A model generated the notes under the pieces. It was not told the DNA's origin. It saw only the letters and a program-made list of their open reading frames with translations, and made no database searches. From positions 4,464,001 to 4,528,000 of the forward strand of contig NZ_CP060007.1 in the NCBI RefSeq assembly GCF_014168535.1: DNA of 64,000 bases, written 5' to 3'. This stretch comes from Lacibacter sediminis (lineage in GTDB: Bacteria > Bacteroidota > Bacteroidia > Chitinophagales > Chitinophagaceae). Of the stretch, positions 7,388-15,896 are shown in pieces. The position numbers and the translations under genes are program-made. Position 1 is the stretch's first letter. Every line of letters begins with the position of its first letter.

Positions 7388-8188
7388 TTATTGTGCTTGT
7401 TCAGCATGGCTTAGTGATGTCCTTCCTCCAATCCATACAAAGCCATCACCTGCTTCAACAATTATTTCTCCACCTTCAACTGAAGCCTGACAAGCATAGA
7501 GTTTTGTTTTATTAAACCGCTTTGACCAATAGCCAGCAAGCACCGAATGCACTGAACCTGTAACAGGATCTTCATCAATTCCGATCCACGGACAAAACGA
7601 ACGAAGCATATAATCAAAACGGTCATCATCAGAAACGGATGTGAGCACCACCTCTTTGATAGTGTCGCTACTGTTCATCAATTGCTGATAGAGCGGCTTC
7701 ACTGATCGCAACTCAGCTGCACTGCCCAATTCAATAAACAATGTTTCCAATTCAGCACAAAAACTCGCAGTTGCTATTTCTTTAACCTGCAAGCTTTCCA
7801 ATAATTGTGTCGACACATTAACAGGAGAGAGTGAATAAGCAGGATACTTCATCAGTATCGCTTCTTCCTGTTGTCTTGCATTGATCTTTATTTGCTCAAC
7901 AGTAATAAAGCTGATGTCATCTTTTCCAAGTAAATCAAATAACACTTTAGCAGCAGCTAATGTTGCATGGCCGCAGGCAGGTATTTGTTTTGCAGCAGTA
8001 AAATATCGAATTGAAAAAAGAACGCTTTGCCTTGTTACAATATCTACAAAAGCCGTAACGGGTACATTAAATTGTTTCGCAAGTTTCAGGCATTGTTCGT
8101 TTTCGCAAGGTTCTTCAACAAGACAAACAACTGTAGGATTACCCTTACAGTTTGTGCCGGTAAACGTATCGATGAAAAAGGTTTGCAT
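7388..8188 (-). CDS. PhzF family protein lacking the catalytic glutamate
   Basis: 266 residues with the PhzF double diaminopimelate-epimerase-like fold: N-terminal FIDTFTGTNCKGNPTVVCL, the middle motif PACGHATLAAAKVLF, and the C-terminal motif EDPVTGSVHSVLAGYW. In the well-studied family the first-domain motif is N-x-SETAF, whose Glu is the acid/base residue. Here the segment reads NVPVTAF (41-47), so Glu is replaced by V44. That suggests loss or change of isomerase activity. It lies 26 nt after the cupin gene and is probably co-transcribed with it. Confidence 0.88.
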   Translation of the reverse strand: MQTFFIDTFTGTNCKGNPTVVCLVEEPCENEQCLKLAKQFNVPVTAFVDIVTRQSVLFSIRYFTAAKQIPACGHATLAAAKVLFDLLGKDDISFITVEQIKINARQQEEAILMKYPAYSLSPVNVSTQLLESLQVKEIATASFCAELETLFIELGSAAELRSVKPLYQQLMNSSDTIKEVVLTSVSDDDRFDYMLRSFCPWIGIDEDPVTGSVHSVLAGYWSKRFNKTKLYACQASVEGGEIIVEAGDGFVWIGGRTSLSHAEQAQ

Positions 8189-8214
8189 TATTGAAATGAA
8201 TCAGTGTTGGTATG

Positions 8215-8544
8215 CTAATCAACAATAAATAACTCGCATCCTGTTTTTGTTGATGAGCGATGTGCCTCACAATCATCACCAACAATATACATCGTGTCTT
8301 TTGTGAGCGAAAATACACTGCCATCTTCCAGTGTCGTTTCCATTTCTCCACTTACACAATAAAGAACATGGCCTTTTTTACACCAATGATCAGCAGTGTA
8401 GCCTGGAGAGTAAAACACTTTACGGATTCGTATGTCATTCATCATCACGACTTGCCAGTGAGCCATACCTGAATCGCCTTTGTGTTCTTCAACAGGAATA
8501 GTAGCCCAGTCAATGGTTTGAAAATTAAAAGGAGAAAGTTTCAT
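8215..8544 (-). CDS. DHCW-motif cupin-fold protein
   Basis: 109 residues forming one compact cupin barrel. The conserved segment ADHWCKKGHVLYCVSGEMET contains the DHxC/W pattern and the G-E pair of cupin motif 1. Motif 2 is MYIVGDDCEAHRSS. Potential metal ligands are the His residues in DHW, KGH and EAH. Function is unknown. Its pairing with the PhzF-like gene 26 nt downstream suggests a shared small-molecule role, which is inference. Confidence 0.82.
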   Translation of the reverse strand: MKLSPFNFQTIDWATIPVEEHKGDSGMAHWQVVMMNDIRIRKVFYSPGYTADHWCKKGHVLYCVSGEMETTLEDGSVFSLTKDTMYIVGDDCEAHRSSTKTGCELFIVD

Positions 8545-8586
8545 GCGTGAAATGCTGATTGTTGCTGTGAAAGATGAACAACAAAT

Positions 8587-9234
8587 TTACACAATTCGCT
8601 CCTTCATCGCTTTACTCACCACTTCGGTTAACGATGCAACGTGTAACTTTTCGTAGATCTTTTTTACATGGCTCCGTACAGTTTCATAGCTGATGGAAAG
8701 TTTATCAGCGATCATTTTATAACTGAGTCCATCAACAATACAGCTCAACACTTCTTTTTCCCGTGGAGTGAGATTATAATCCGGCACTTCTTCCGGTTTA
8801 AAGAGCTGCGGTATCTGTTGCATCCGGTTAAACACCTTGCGTGCAATTGAAGGACTCATCGGCGAACCGCCATACTGCAGTTCGTTGATGGATTCAACAA
8901 GCTTCGTGTTTAAAAAATTCTTTAGCAGATAACCTGATGCACCTGCACAAATCGAATCAAACACACGGTCATCATCTTCAAATACCGTTTGCATCAATAT
9001 CAATACTTGTGGAAATTCTTTTTTGATTGTGCGTACTGCTTCAATGCCCGTCATACCCGGCATCTCAATATCCATCAGTACAATATCTGGTTTGCACTCA
9101 CGAATATCTTCTATACAATCCAATACATTACTGAAAGAGCCTGCAACTTCAAACTCAGGAACTGTTTGCAACAACATGGTAATGCTGTCACGAATGTTTT
9201 TATTGTCGTCAAAAATGGCTATTCTCAGGCTCAT
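8587..9234 (-). CDS. LuxR/NarL-type response regulator
   Basis: 215 residues: a receiver domain with phospho-acceptor D55 in IVLMDIEMPG and an acidic pair at D9-D10, then a NarL-type helix-turn-helix (NLTPREKEVLSCIVDGLSYK and SISYETVRSHVKKIYEKL). Start 9234 (MSLRIAIFDD) is chosen because the receiver begins right there; a frame extension to 9267 adds 11 residues without domain support. It follows the propeller sensor kinase by 48 nt and is almost certainly its partner. Targets are unknown. Confidence 0.92.
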   Translation of the reverse strand: MSLRIAIFDDNKNIRDSITMLLQTVPEFEVAGSFSNVLDCIEDIRECKPDIVLMDIEMPGMTGIEAVRTIKKEFPQVLILMQTVFEDDDRVFDSICAGASGYLLKNFLNTKLVESINELQYGGSPMSPSIARKVFNRMQQIPQLFKPEEVPDYNLTPREKEVLSCIVDGLSYKMIADKLSISYETVRSHVKKIYEKLHVASLTEVVSKAMKERIV

Positions 9235-9282
9235 AATAAGAATTAAAGATCGTAAAGAATTTGGCATCTGCCTATCACCGAA

Positions 9283-12200
9283 TCAGGGGATAGGAAAACG
9301 AAGTTTGATGGTTGTTCCTCCGCCCGGTACACTTTCAATATGCATGGTTCCTTTCATTTCTTTAGCCCGCATTTCCATATTCCGTAAACCGTTACCGGAT
9401 AACGACTGCGAAGCTTTTGCTTTCATTGTGGCAGGGTCAAATCCAACTCCATCATCTTTCACCAGCATTTCCAGGTGATGATGAGTTGCGCTGATCTTTA
9501 CCTCCAGATTTTTGCACTGTGCATACTTCAACACATTATTTACTGCTTCTTTAAAAATGAGGTAAAAGTTTTTACGCTTGGTCATCTCAAGGTTCAGAAG
9601 TTGTACCGCAGGATCGTAAGTAAACGACAGCTTGATTTCTTTTGATGCCAGCAACGGCTTTGCATACGACTGCATGCGCTGTAACATCACATCCATATGA
9701 TCATTACGTGGATTGATGGCCCACACAATATCATTCATTTCTGAGATCATCTCACTGGATGTTTCACTGATCTTTTCCAGCGTATCCTGCAGTTGCTGTT
9801 CTTTCTGCTGTTGTTTGTAAATTTTTGCCACTTGACTATAAACGGAAATACTACTGAGTGTTGAGCCAACATTGTCGTGCAGATCCTGCGCAATTTTATT
9901 ACGAATTGCCTGCAACTTCACTAATTCATTGATGCGGTAACGATACACTGCATACGCAATACCTGCTGCAAAGAATGCACACAATACAAAAAACCACCAG
10001 CGCTTCCAGAATGGCGGAATGATCGTTATCTGCATTGATGCCATTTCTTTACTCCACACACCGGGCTTGTTTGTTGCACGCACCCGAAATGTATAATCCC
10101 CTCCTTCAAGATTGGAAAAGCTTACTTTATTTTCTGTATTAAGATCGATCCATTTTTTATCAAACCCTTCCAGCATGTACTGGTAATGGACTGGTGAACC
10201 CGAGGAAAAATCAGGTGCCGAAAATTCAATGGTAATATAGTTTTGATTGTGCTGAAGTGAAATACTTTTTTCATTCAGTAAATGACTGTGCGATTCATTG
10301 AAGATGCGGAAATCAGTAAGATAAACCATCGGTTGTTGCTGGTTGATCTTGATCTGCTGTGGCTGAAAAGAAATAAAATAACCATTACCCGCTGCATATA
10401 ATTTTCCATCTGCATCTTTATAAATACGTCCCTGTACACCACCTGATTTTTCAATATCAGGCAATTGAAAACTGCTGTATGATTTTGTGAGCGGATCGTA
10501 CTTATGCAGATTACCATTGCCAATCATCCATACATTCCCGGCACGATCGACCTGCAAACCTTCGAGCAAATTATTTCCCTCTGCAATATGTGTGGCCGTT
10601 TCATTCTTCACGTGGAAATAATGTAATCCTCCACCAAACGTACTCAACCATAAATTACCATTCCCATCTTCTGCAATATCATACACATTGTTGTTGCTTA
10701 ATCCGTTTGATTTTGAAGGATCGTTTATGAAAAAATTCAGTTTGGGCGCTGAGTTTTTTGTCCACTTACCTAATCCATGTTTTGTTGTTGCCATCCAGAT
10801 GGCGCCGGCTTTTGTTTTACAGATCGAACGGATAAGATTGTCTTTAATGTTGAAGCGTTGAATAATTTTCTTTGTTGAATCGAGACGGGAGACCCATTTC
10901 ATATCCACAAGATCGTAGTAAGTAAGAAAGTGGCCGTATGGTGACACAAGTAAAACCGGGTGATCATCAATCGTATCTTCTACAACTGATGTCACATTCG
11001 ACTTAATGATCTGGTTCATTACACCATCTTTTTCTGTATTTGGTAATAATGAAATTGAAACTGTTTTGGGATCGAAACGAAACAGTGAATAATTAGTACC
11101 GAGGTAGTGATTGCCCTCTCGGTCTTTAAAGAATCGGCTCACACCAATTGGCGTGCCTTTATATTGTAATGGTCGATGTTCAAAATCAGCACGGCCGTTG
11201 CGTTGAATATACAAACCTTCAGAAGTGCCGATCCAGAGATCTTTGCTTTCATCTTTATAAAAATCGTGGATCACTACATCTTTACCGAAAGGGCGTGGTA
11301 AAAACGTTTGCTTAAATTGTTGCTGCAATGGATTACTCACACTTACGCCTTTGTTTGTGCCAAGCCAAACAACACCTGCCGGATCAATATAAATGCAATT
11401 GATACGGTTCGCTGCAACTGTTCCTTCTTTTGATGGATCATGTGGGAAGTGTTGAAACTTCTGTTGCTGGGGATCATAAATATACAAACCATTGTAGCGG
11501 CCGCCGATCCAGACATTCCCTTGTTTATCTTCTGCAAAACTCAATGCCTCTTCATTGATTACATTGGCAGGAATTGTTTGCTCCTGCTTTGTAACAGTAT
11601 TGAGTTTATAAATTAGTTTGTCCCATGATCCGATCCAGATATTCTTATTCCTGTCGCTGAATAAACTTGTAACGGTTGCATGCGGAAGCTTTGCATAGAG
11701 ATTACCATAACGCTCATCCATTTCGTAGCGTAATGTTTGCGGATGTATTTTTAACAAACCGCCACCTTGCCGGCCCACCCATATCTTACCATCAGAACAC
11801 ATGGAAAGTGCAAGCGCTGTATTGGTGCCAACACGTGCAGGAACAGTGAAGCGTTCTGTTTTTTTATCGAACCTTACTACATACGACCCACTTGTTGCAA
11901 GCCAAAGAATGCCCTGATTGTCTTCCAGTAATTTGTTGATGATATTTACAGGTATCGAAGAACTGTCGCCGGGAGTATGACGATACTGTTTGAATTGTTG
12001 CGCAGGAGGAAGATGTTGATCATATTTTGTTAATCCACCGTCAGCAGTTGCGATCCAGATAATACCTTCTTTATCTTCCAACAGATCAGTGATGATATTA
12101 CCGGAGATGGTTGCTTTATTGCCGGGATCGTTTCTGAAAACGGTGAACTTATTTCCATCAAAACGATTCAATCCATCATCCGTACCCATCCACATAAACC

Positions 12201-12345
12201 CACGCTGATCACGAAGAATGCAATTGACTTTGTTGTGCGATAAACCATTCTGCACCGTTATCCTTGTAAAATAATAAGCCTGTTGTTGTGCCGACACAAC
12301 AATGCAACTGAATAGAAAACAGATAACAGTTAGTATTTTTTGCAT
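9283..12345 (-). CDS. Two-component sensor histidine kinase with ligand-binding propellers
   Basis: 1020 residues, beginning with a signal peptide (MQKILTVICFLFSCIVVSAQ). About 700 residues of reg_prop propeller repeats follow, with recurring W(I/L)G/GN(L/I)W motifs, then a Y_Y_Y domain with the YTFRVRATN segment. A transmembrane helix lies near WWFFVLCAFFAAGIAYAVY. The cytoplasmic part has a HisKA_3 domain with H823 in QDLHDNVGSTL and a HATPase_c domain (DDGVGFD, GNGLRNM). This layout matches one-protein sensors that detect periplasmic ligands, often sugars, in Bacteroidota. Unlike hybrid versions it lacks its own receiver, which is encoded next door at 8587. No SusC/D genes are nearby. Confidence 0.93.
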   Translation of the reverse strand: MQKILTVICFLFSCIVVSAQQQAYYFTRITVQNGLSHNKVNCILRDQRGFMWMGTDDGLNRFDGNKFTVFRNDPGNKATISGNIITDLLEDKEGIIWIATADGGLTKYDQHLPPAQQFKQYRHTPGDSSSIPVNIINKLLEDNQGILWLATSGSYVVRFDKKTERFTVPARVGTNTALALSMCSDGKIWVGRQGGGLLKIHPQTLRYEMDERYGNLYAKLPHATVTSLFSDRNKNIWIGSWDKLIYKLNTVTKQEQTIPANVINEEALSFAEDKQGNVWIGGRYNGLYIYDPQQQKFQHFPHDPSKEGTVAANRINCIYIDPAGVVWLGTNKGVSVSNPLQQQFKQTFLPRPFGKDVVIHDFYKDESKDLWIGTSEGLYIQRNGRADFEHRPLQYKGTPIGVSRFFKDREGNHYLGTNYSLFRFDPKTVSISLLPNTEKDGVMNQIIKSNVTSVVEDTIDDHPVLLVSPYGHFLTYYDLVDMKWVSRLDSTKKIIQRFNIKDNLIRSICKTKAGAIWMATTKHGLGKWTKNSAPKLNFFINDPSKSNGLSNNNVYDIAEDGNGNLWLSTFGGGLHYFHVKNETATHIAEGNNLLEGLQVDRAGNVWMIGNGNLHKYDPLTKSYSSFQLPDIEKSGGVQGRIYKDADGKLYAAGNGYFISFQPQQIKINQQQPMVYLTDFRIFNESHSHLLNEKSISLQHNQNYITIEFSAPDFSSGSPVHYQYMLEGFDKKWIDLNTENKVSFSNLEGGDYTFRVRATNKPGVWSKEMASMQITIIPPFWKRWWFFVLCAFFAAGIAYAVYRYRINELVKLQAIRNKIAQDLHDNVGSTLSSISVYSQVAKIYKQQQKEQQLQDTLEKISETSSEMISEMNDIVWAINPRNDHMDVMLQRMQSYAKPLLASKEIKLSFTYDPAVQLLNLEMTKRKNFYLIFKEAVNNVLKYAQCKNLEVKISATHHHLEMLVKDDGVGFDPATMKAKASQSLSGNGLRNMEMRAKEMKGTMHIESVPGGGTTIKLRFPIP

Positions 12346-12400
12346 AGCAGGTTTACATGTTAAAGTTAATTCATGCATATCTCAATCAAAAGCCTCTTAT

Positions 12401-12428
12401 AAAAAAGCCGACACCACCAGGTGCCGGC
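12401..12428 (-). terminator. Rho-independent terminator after the 12453 lipoprotein gene
   Basis: Stem GCCGACACC / GGTGCCGGC (12407-12415 with 12420-12428, one mismatch) with loop ACCA, followed on the minus strand by six Ts. It separates the lipoprotein gene from the sensor kinase gene. Confidence 0.7.
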
Positions 12429-12452
12429 CCATCAAAACCAAACCACTGTACA

Positions 12453-13214
12453 TTATTGAAGTGAGACCGGCTCACTGTAAATAAGATCGTCCAGTACGAT
12501 AAGATCATGCGTTCCGCCCTGTGAAATATCTTTTGTATTGCCCGTGAGCATTCCGTTATGCCCGATCCTGACAGATGTAATTTTTGTTTGCTTGAAATAA
12601 ACGCCGAGGAAAGAAAACTTACTTCCACTCTTTTGTGCAGGTACATAAAATTTGCCCTTGCTCACAGCACCGCTGAAAAATTCAATAAAGGTTGATTGCT
12701 CTGTATCTACATCGGCAAACACAGCGCCGAATCCTTGAACAGATGCGGGTTGATGTTGACCTGCTACTTCAAATTCAATACCCCACAATGATGATTCCGT
12801 ATTTGCAAAAACTTTATCGCCGCTGAAAGCAGCAAACTCTGTTGCTGATGCTGCATTAACTTCAGAAAAATTACTTGCACTCACCATAAAGCTTCCTTCA
12901 TCTGTATAGCCCAATCCTCTCTGCCGGGAAACGATTGCCTGGTCGCCAACAGGATTAAAAAAGTCAAGCGGAAGCTTCCGCCCCATCAATTCAATTGGGA
13001 TGCCATCCCAGTTTATTTCTCTTCGTCCACCCGTTACACCGGTTGTTGTGTTCAACACCGGGCCAACAAGATTTCTGAACGTGTTTATTGTTGTTTCAAT
13101 ATTGCCTGATGCACGCAACACCACTGCATCAGTTTGTGTTTCTTTATTTTTTTTGCAGCTTGCACTAATGATCAATAGAAGAGTTGCAGCAACAACTTGC
13201 TTAATTTGTTTCAT
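12453..13214 (-). CDS. Putative lipoprotein with GGRREINWDG motif (copy 2)
   Basis: 253 residues. The lipobox LIISASCKK marks it as a probable envelope lipoprotein. The conserved core has GGRREINWDGIP, then FGAVFADVD, KFSFLGVYF and a C-terminal DLIVLDDLIYSEP. The upstream gene has the same motifs in the same order, so the two are tandem paralogs. The late strands and the closing LDDL-Y motif resemble beta-sandwich proteins. I do not know a function for the family. Start 13214 (MKQIKQVVAATLL) fits the signal peptide and the promoter-like element at 13236-13266. Confidence 0.82.
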   Translation of the reverse strand: MKQIKQVVAATLLLIISASCKKNKETQTDAVVLRASGNIETTINTFRNLVGPVLNTTTGVTGGRREINWDGIPIELMGRKLPLDFFNPVGDQAIVSRQRGLGYTDEGSFMVSASNFSEVNAASATEFAAFSGDKVFANTESSLWGIEFEVAGQHQPASVQGFGAVFADVDTEQSTFIEFFSGAVSKGKFYVPAQKSGSKFSFLGVYFKQTKITSVRIGHNGMLTGNTKDISQGGTHDLIVLDDLIYSEPVSLQ

Positions 13215-13235
13215 TTTGAGATAAGGTTTGAATTG

Positions 13236-13266
13236 CAAAATTCCGATTGACAGGTATGCAAAACAA
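13236..13266 (-). promoter_or_regulatory. Promoter-like -33/-7 pair for the 12453 gene
   Basis: On the minus strand TTG (13266-13264), a 20-nt spacer and GAATTTTG (13243-13236), one mismatch from TAnnTTTG, 22 nt before ATG 13214. Confidence 0.35.
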
Positions 13267-13282
13267 TCCCCTAATGTGGTGA

Positions 13283-13309
13283 CAAAAAATCCCCTCCTGA
13301 AGGAGGGGA
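13283..13309 (-). terminator. Rho-independent terminator after the 13347 gene
   Basis: Stem TCCCCTCC / GGAGGGGA with a TGAA loop, then ATTTTTTGTC on the minus strand. The two paralogs are therefore probably separate transcripts. Confidence 0.75.
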
Positions 13310-13346
13310 CCACGTAAAACCAACTCTAGAAACTACTGCTAAATAT

Positions 13347-14168
13347 TTAGTCTATTGCTTTGGGTTCATCGTAAATAAAATCATCCATCACTACCACATC
13401 ATACATTCCGCCCGCACTGATATCTTTATCACCTAACGGAACTTCGCCTGCTTTGATCACCACTTTTGCAATCTTCACACCCGGAATACGCACTCCAAGA
13501 AATGAAAATTTTCCTTTTCCTGTTTGCGGATGTGCCATAAACACACCAAGGCTTTCATAGTTGTCATCAAATAATTCTATTGTTGTTGAACTGCCTTTTT
13601 CGATATCAGAAAACACAACACCAAAACTTTCAACGTATGCTGTTGTGTTTGTACCTGGAACTTTGAACTGCACCTCTGTGAAATTAGAATAAGCCGGCAT
13701 GAATGTTCTTGAAGGACTGAACGTTGCAAACTCATCTGCATAACTCGGATCAATATCTGCGAAATTATTATTGCTGATGCGAAAGCCGGAGAAATTAAGA
13801 AAAGTGATGCCACGTTTTCTTCCGTTTGGTAATGCAGGATCAATTTGCGCAAAGAAGTTACCCGGGAATAGATTGTTATTGGTAAACTCTGCAGGCACTC
13901 CGTCCCAGTTTACTTCTCGTCTTCCACCAACTGCACCGGGTGCTGTATTTAACCCACCACCGATGGCAGCACGAAATTGATCTAAGCCTATTGTAATATC
14001 TGCAGCGGTACCAAACGCCTTGAATATTTCCGGCTTATTAGTTGCCTTTGCAGCAAATTCAAAGCTGTTGCTTTTATTTGCAACAACAAGACTATCATAT
14101 TTTTCACATGCTGCGAAGCTGAACGAAAGAACAGACGCAGCAAGAAGAGTTTGTTTGAAATGTTTCAT
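13347..14168 (-). CDS. Putative secreted/lipoprotein with GGRREVNWDG motif (copy 1)
   Basis: 273 residues with a lipobox-like signal (FSFAACEKY). It carries the same ordered motifs as the downstream copy: GGRREVNWDGVP, NFADIDPSYADEFATFS, FGVVFSDIE, KFSFLGVRI and DVVVMDDFIYDEP. The core is about 270 residues of predicted beta structure with no cysteines after the lipobox. Function unknown. The proximity of the sensor kinase at 9283 is suggestive but not evidence of a link. It is certainly protein-coding given the paralog. Confidence 0.82.
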   Translation of the reverse strand: MKHFKQTLLAASVLSFSFAACEKYDSLVVANKSNSFEFAAKATNKPEIFKAFGTAADITIGLDQFRAAIGGGLNTAPGAVGGRREVNWDGVPAEFTNNNLFPGNFFAQIDPALPNGRKRGITFLNFSGFRISNNNFADIDPSYADEFATFSPSRTFMPAYSNFTEVQFKVPGTNTTAYVESFGVVFSDIEKGSSTTIELFDDNYESLGVFMAHPQTGKGKFSFLGVRIPGVKIAKVVIKAGEVPLGDKDISAGGMYDVVVMDDFIYDEPKAID

Positions 14169-14235
14169 GATTGTTTAATTATAGTTTGAGAATAAAGGGT
14201 AATGAGAACAGTACTACCACATTTACTGTAAGAAA

Positions 14236-14691
14236 TTACTTTTTACTTTTTTGCATAATAAGGAGTTCGCCGTTCATGTCTACTTTCAACTTACGGGATA
14301 TCTGCCCATCGTTAATGAGAAAACCATAGATAATTCCACCGCCCGATGGATTGTATTCATATGCCTGGTAAATGATGCTGCCGGGGAACCGTTGTTCAAT
14401 CTGCCGAACAATTCCCACAGGTGTGTTTTTCGCATTAAAGTACTGCCCGACACCTAGATAGTTATTGTCTTCATCAAAGAAGGCATGCATTTCAGTATCG
14501 CCTTTTTTAAAGCTGGCAATATAAATATCATTCTTCTTTGTCCAGGCTGCCTTTGTGTCTTCACCAAAGTGGCGTACAAAAGTTGATTTGATTTCGTTGG
14601 TAACATTCTCGCCGTTACCTGCGTTTAGCTGTACAGCAAATAACAAAGCTGCTATTGCTGCCAAAAAAAACCGTTTCATAATGCTTTTCAT
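14236..14691 (-). CDS. PepSY-like secreted protein
   Basis: 151 residues with a signal peptide (about 1-24). The mature part resembles Bacteroidota PepSY-like/BLIP-like beta-lactamase-inhibitor-fold domains: alternating helix and strand, F-VRHFGEDTKAAWTKKND, MHAFFDEDNNYLG, and a second half around RQIEQRFPGSIIYQAYEY. Such proteins are usually small exported proteins of unknown role. An in-frame second ATG at 14679 is an equally good start. A promoter-like element lies at 14719. Confidence 0.72.
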   Translation of the reverse strand: MKSIMKRFFLAAIAALLFAVQLNAGNGENVTNEIKSTFVRHFGEDTKAAWTKKNDIYIASFKKGDTEMHAFFDEDNNYLGVGQYFNAKNTPVGIVRQIEQRFPGSIIYQAYEYNPSGGGIIYGFLINDGQISRKLKVDMNGELLIMQKSKK

Positions 14692-14718
14692 TTTTTTGAT
14701 GATAATTGTTTAACGCTG

Positions 14719-14749
14719 CAAAGATGAATCAATGCAAGCGCCGGTACAA
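14719..14749 (-). promoter_or_regulatory. Promoter-like -33/-7 pair for the PepSY-like gene
   Basis: On the minus strand TTG (14749-14747), a 20-nt spacer and CATCTTTG (14726-14719), about 28 nt before ATG 14691. Spacing and -7 octamer are the same as in front of the haloperoxidase-like gene. Confidence 0.45.
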
Positions 14750-14794
14750 TCGCCGATCATGTGAAAAACATCACTAAAAGTGGGGAGAGAAAAA

Positions 14795-15868
14795 TTAAGG
14801 TTGATTGCCTGCAAGCTCAATACCAAGTCCTTCCATCATCCGAAGAATATTAAGATTGATCGTTTGTTTTATTTCCTGGAAAAGTGCAAACTCAATGGTT
14901 TGTGTAAAATAATCTACATGAATAATAATTGATTTGGAACCAAGTTCATTCAACACAACGGTACTGGTTTCAATTTGTTCCTGTTGTTGCAATAGCATTT
15001 CGATCTTCGCAATAAGATCGTTGATTTGCCTGGCAGTTGTTCTTATATTCAGCTCCAAACGGATTTCGGCTTTGCGTTGTGTACGTAACGTAAGATTATC
15101 AAGAATGCTATCCACCATTTTCTTATTGGGCATCGTTAAGAAGGTTTTCTGTTCTGTTCTGATGCGGGTACTTCGTAAGCCGATCTTTTCAACAGTACCT
15201 GTAACACCTTCTACTTTCACCAGGTCGCCCAACGTAAATGGTTTATCAAAAAAGATGATGAAGGATGCAATTAAATTTTCAAGACTTTCTCTTGTTGCCA
15301 ATGCAACAGCTGCTGTAACAATACTAAGCCCGGTAATAAGACTGGAAATATCGAAATTGAAAACAAACTTCGAGAACATGATGATGCCGATAATGATCGC
15401 TACTACTTTAAAAAAATCCCGGAAGAACACTACCAGTTGATTGTCGCTCTGGTCAGGTGTTTGATCGGCTTTTGCTTTAAACACCAGTGCAATAAAATCA
15501 ATGAACCTGCGCAGCAATCGAATGAAGAAAACGACCAGTATTGCTTTGCCGGTTGCTTCAATAATTTCTTTTGAAGTGATCTTGTACAACTCAACATCAA
15601 GTACTGATGGAAAGTTGAGTTTATGAAAGGAGAAAATTACCACCATCCACACTACAAACCATTCCATGGGGATCAGCACCAATGCAATAAACTGATCACG
15701 GGATACATATTTTTTGGCTCCGGGAAAAAAACCATACAGCAGCCCACATAAGAATTTTGATACAATTCCTTTCAGCAAATACATCGCCAGCAGAATACCA
15801 GCGATCCATAAATAACTGATGAGGGGATTATCAAATACAAGTGTTTGCAAAAATTCAGGCATATGCAA
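14795..15868 (-). CDS. MscS family mechanosensitive ion channel
   Basis: 357-residue inner-membrane channel that would open on hypo-osmotic stress. Four hydrophobic segments lie at about 15-32, 55-75, 100-118 and 150-175. The pore-lining TM3 region (SLITGLSIVTAAVALATRES) is followed by the conserved beta-domain entry FIIFFDKPFTLGDLVKVEGV and the TGTVEKIGLRSTRIRT stretch. The C-terminal domain is cytoplasmic. ATGs at 15868 and 15862 are both possible. It lies 28 nt downstream of the propeller-like gene at the end of a minus-strand operon. Confidence 0.93.
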   Translation of the reverse strand: MHMPEFLQTLVFDNPLISYLWIAGILLAMYLLKGIVSKFLCGLLYGFFPGAKKYVSRDQFIALVLIPMEWFVVWMVVIFSFHKLNFPSVLDVELYKITSKEIIEATGKAILVVFFIRLLRRFIDFIALVFKAKADQTPDQSDNQLVVFFRDFFKVVAIIIGIIMFSKFVFNFDISSLITGLSIVTAAVALATRESLENLIASFIIFFDKPFTLGDLVKVEGVTGTVEKIGLRSTRIRTEQKTFLTMPNKKMVDSILDNLTLRTQRKAEIRLELNIRTTARQINDLIAKIEMLLQQQEQIETSTVVLNELGSKSIIIHVDYFTQTIEFALFQEIKQTINLNILRMMEGLGIELAGNQP

Positions 15869-15896
15869 AAATAATGTTCAGCAGATTTACTTGCGG

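Noticed and set aside
12386..12646. An 86-residue minus-strand frame near 12.4-12.6 kb
   Set aside because: It overlaps the well-supported lipoprotein gene in another frame and runs through a terminator hairpin.
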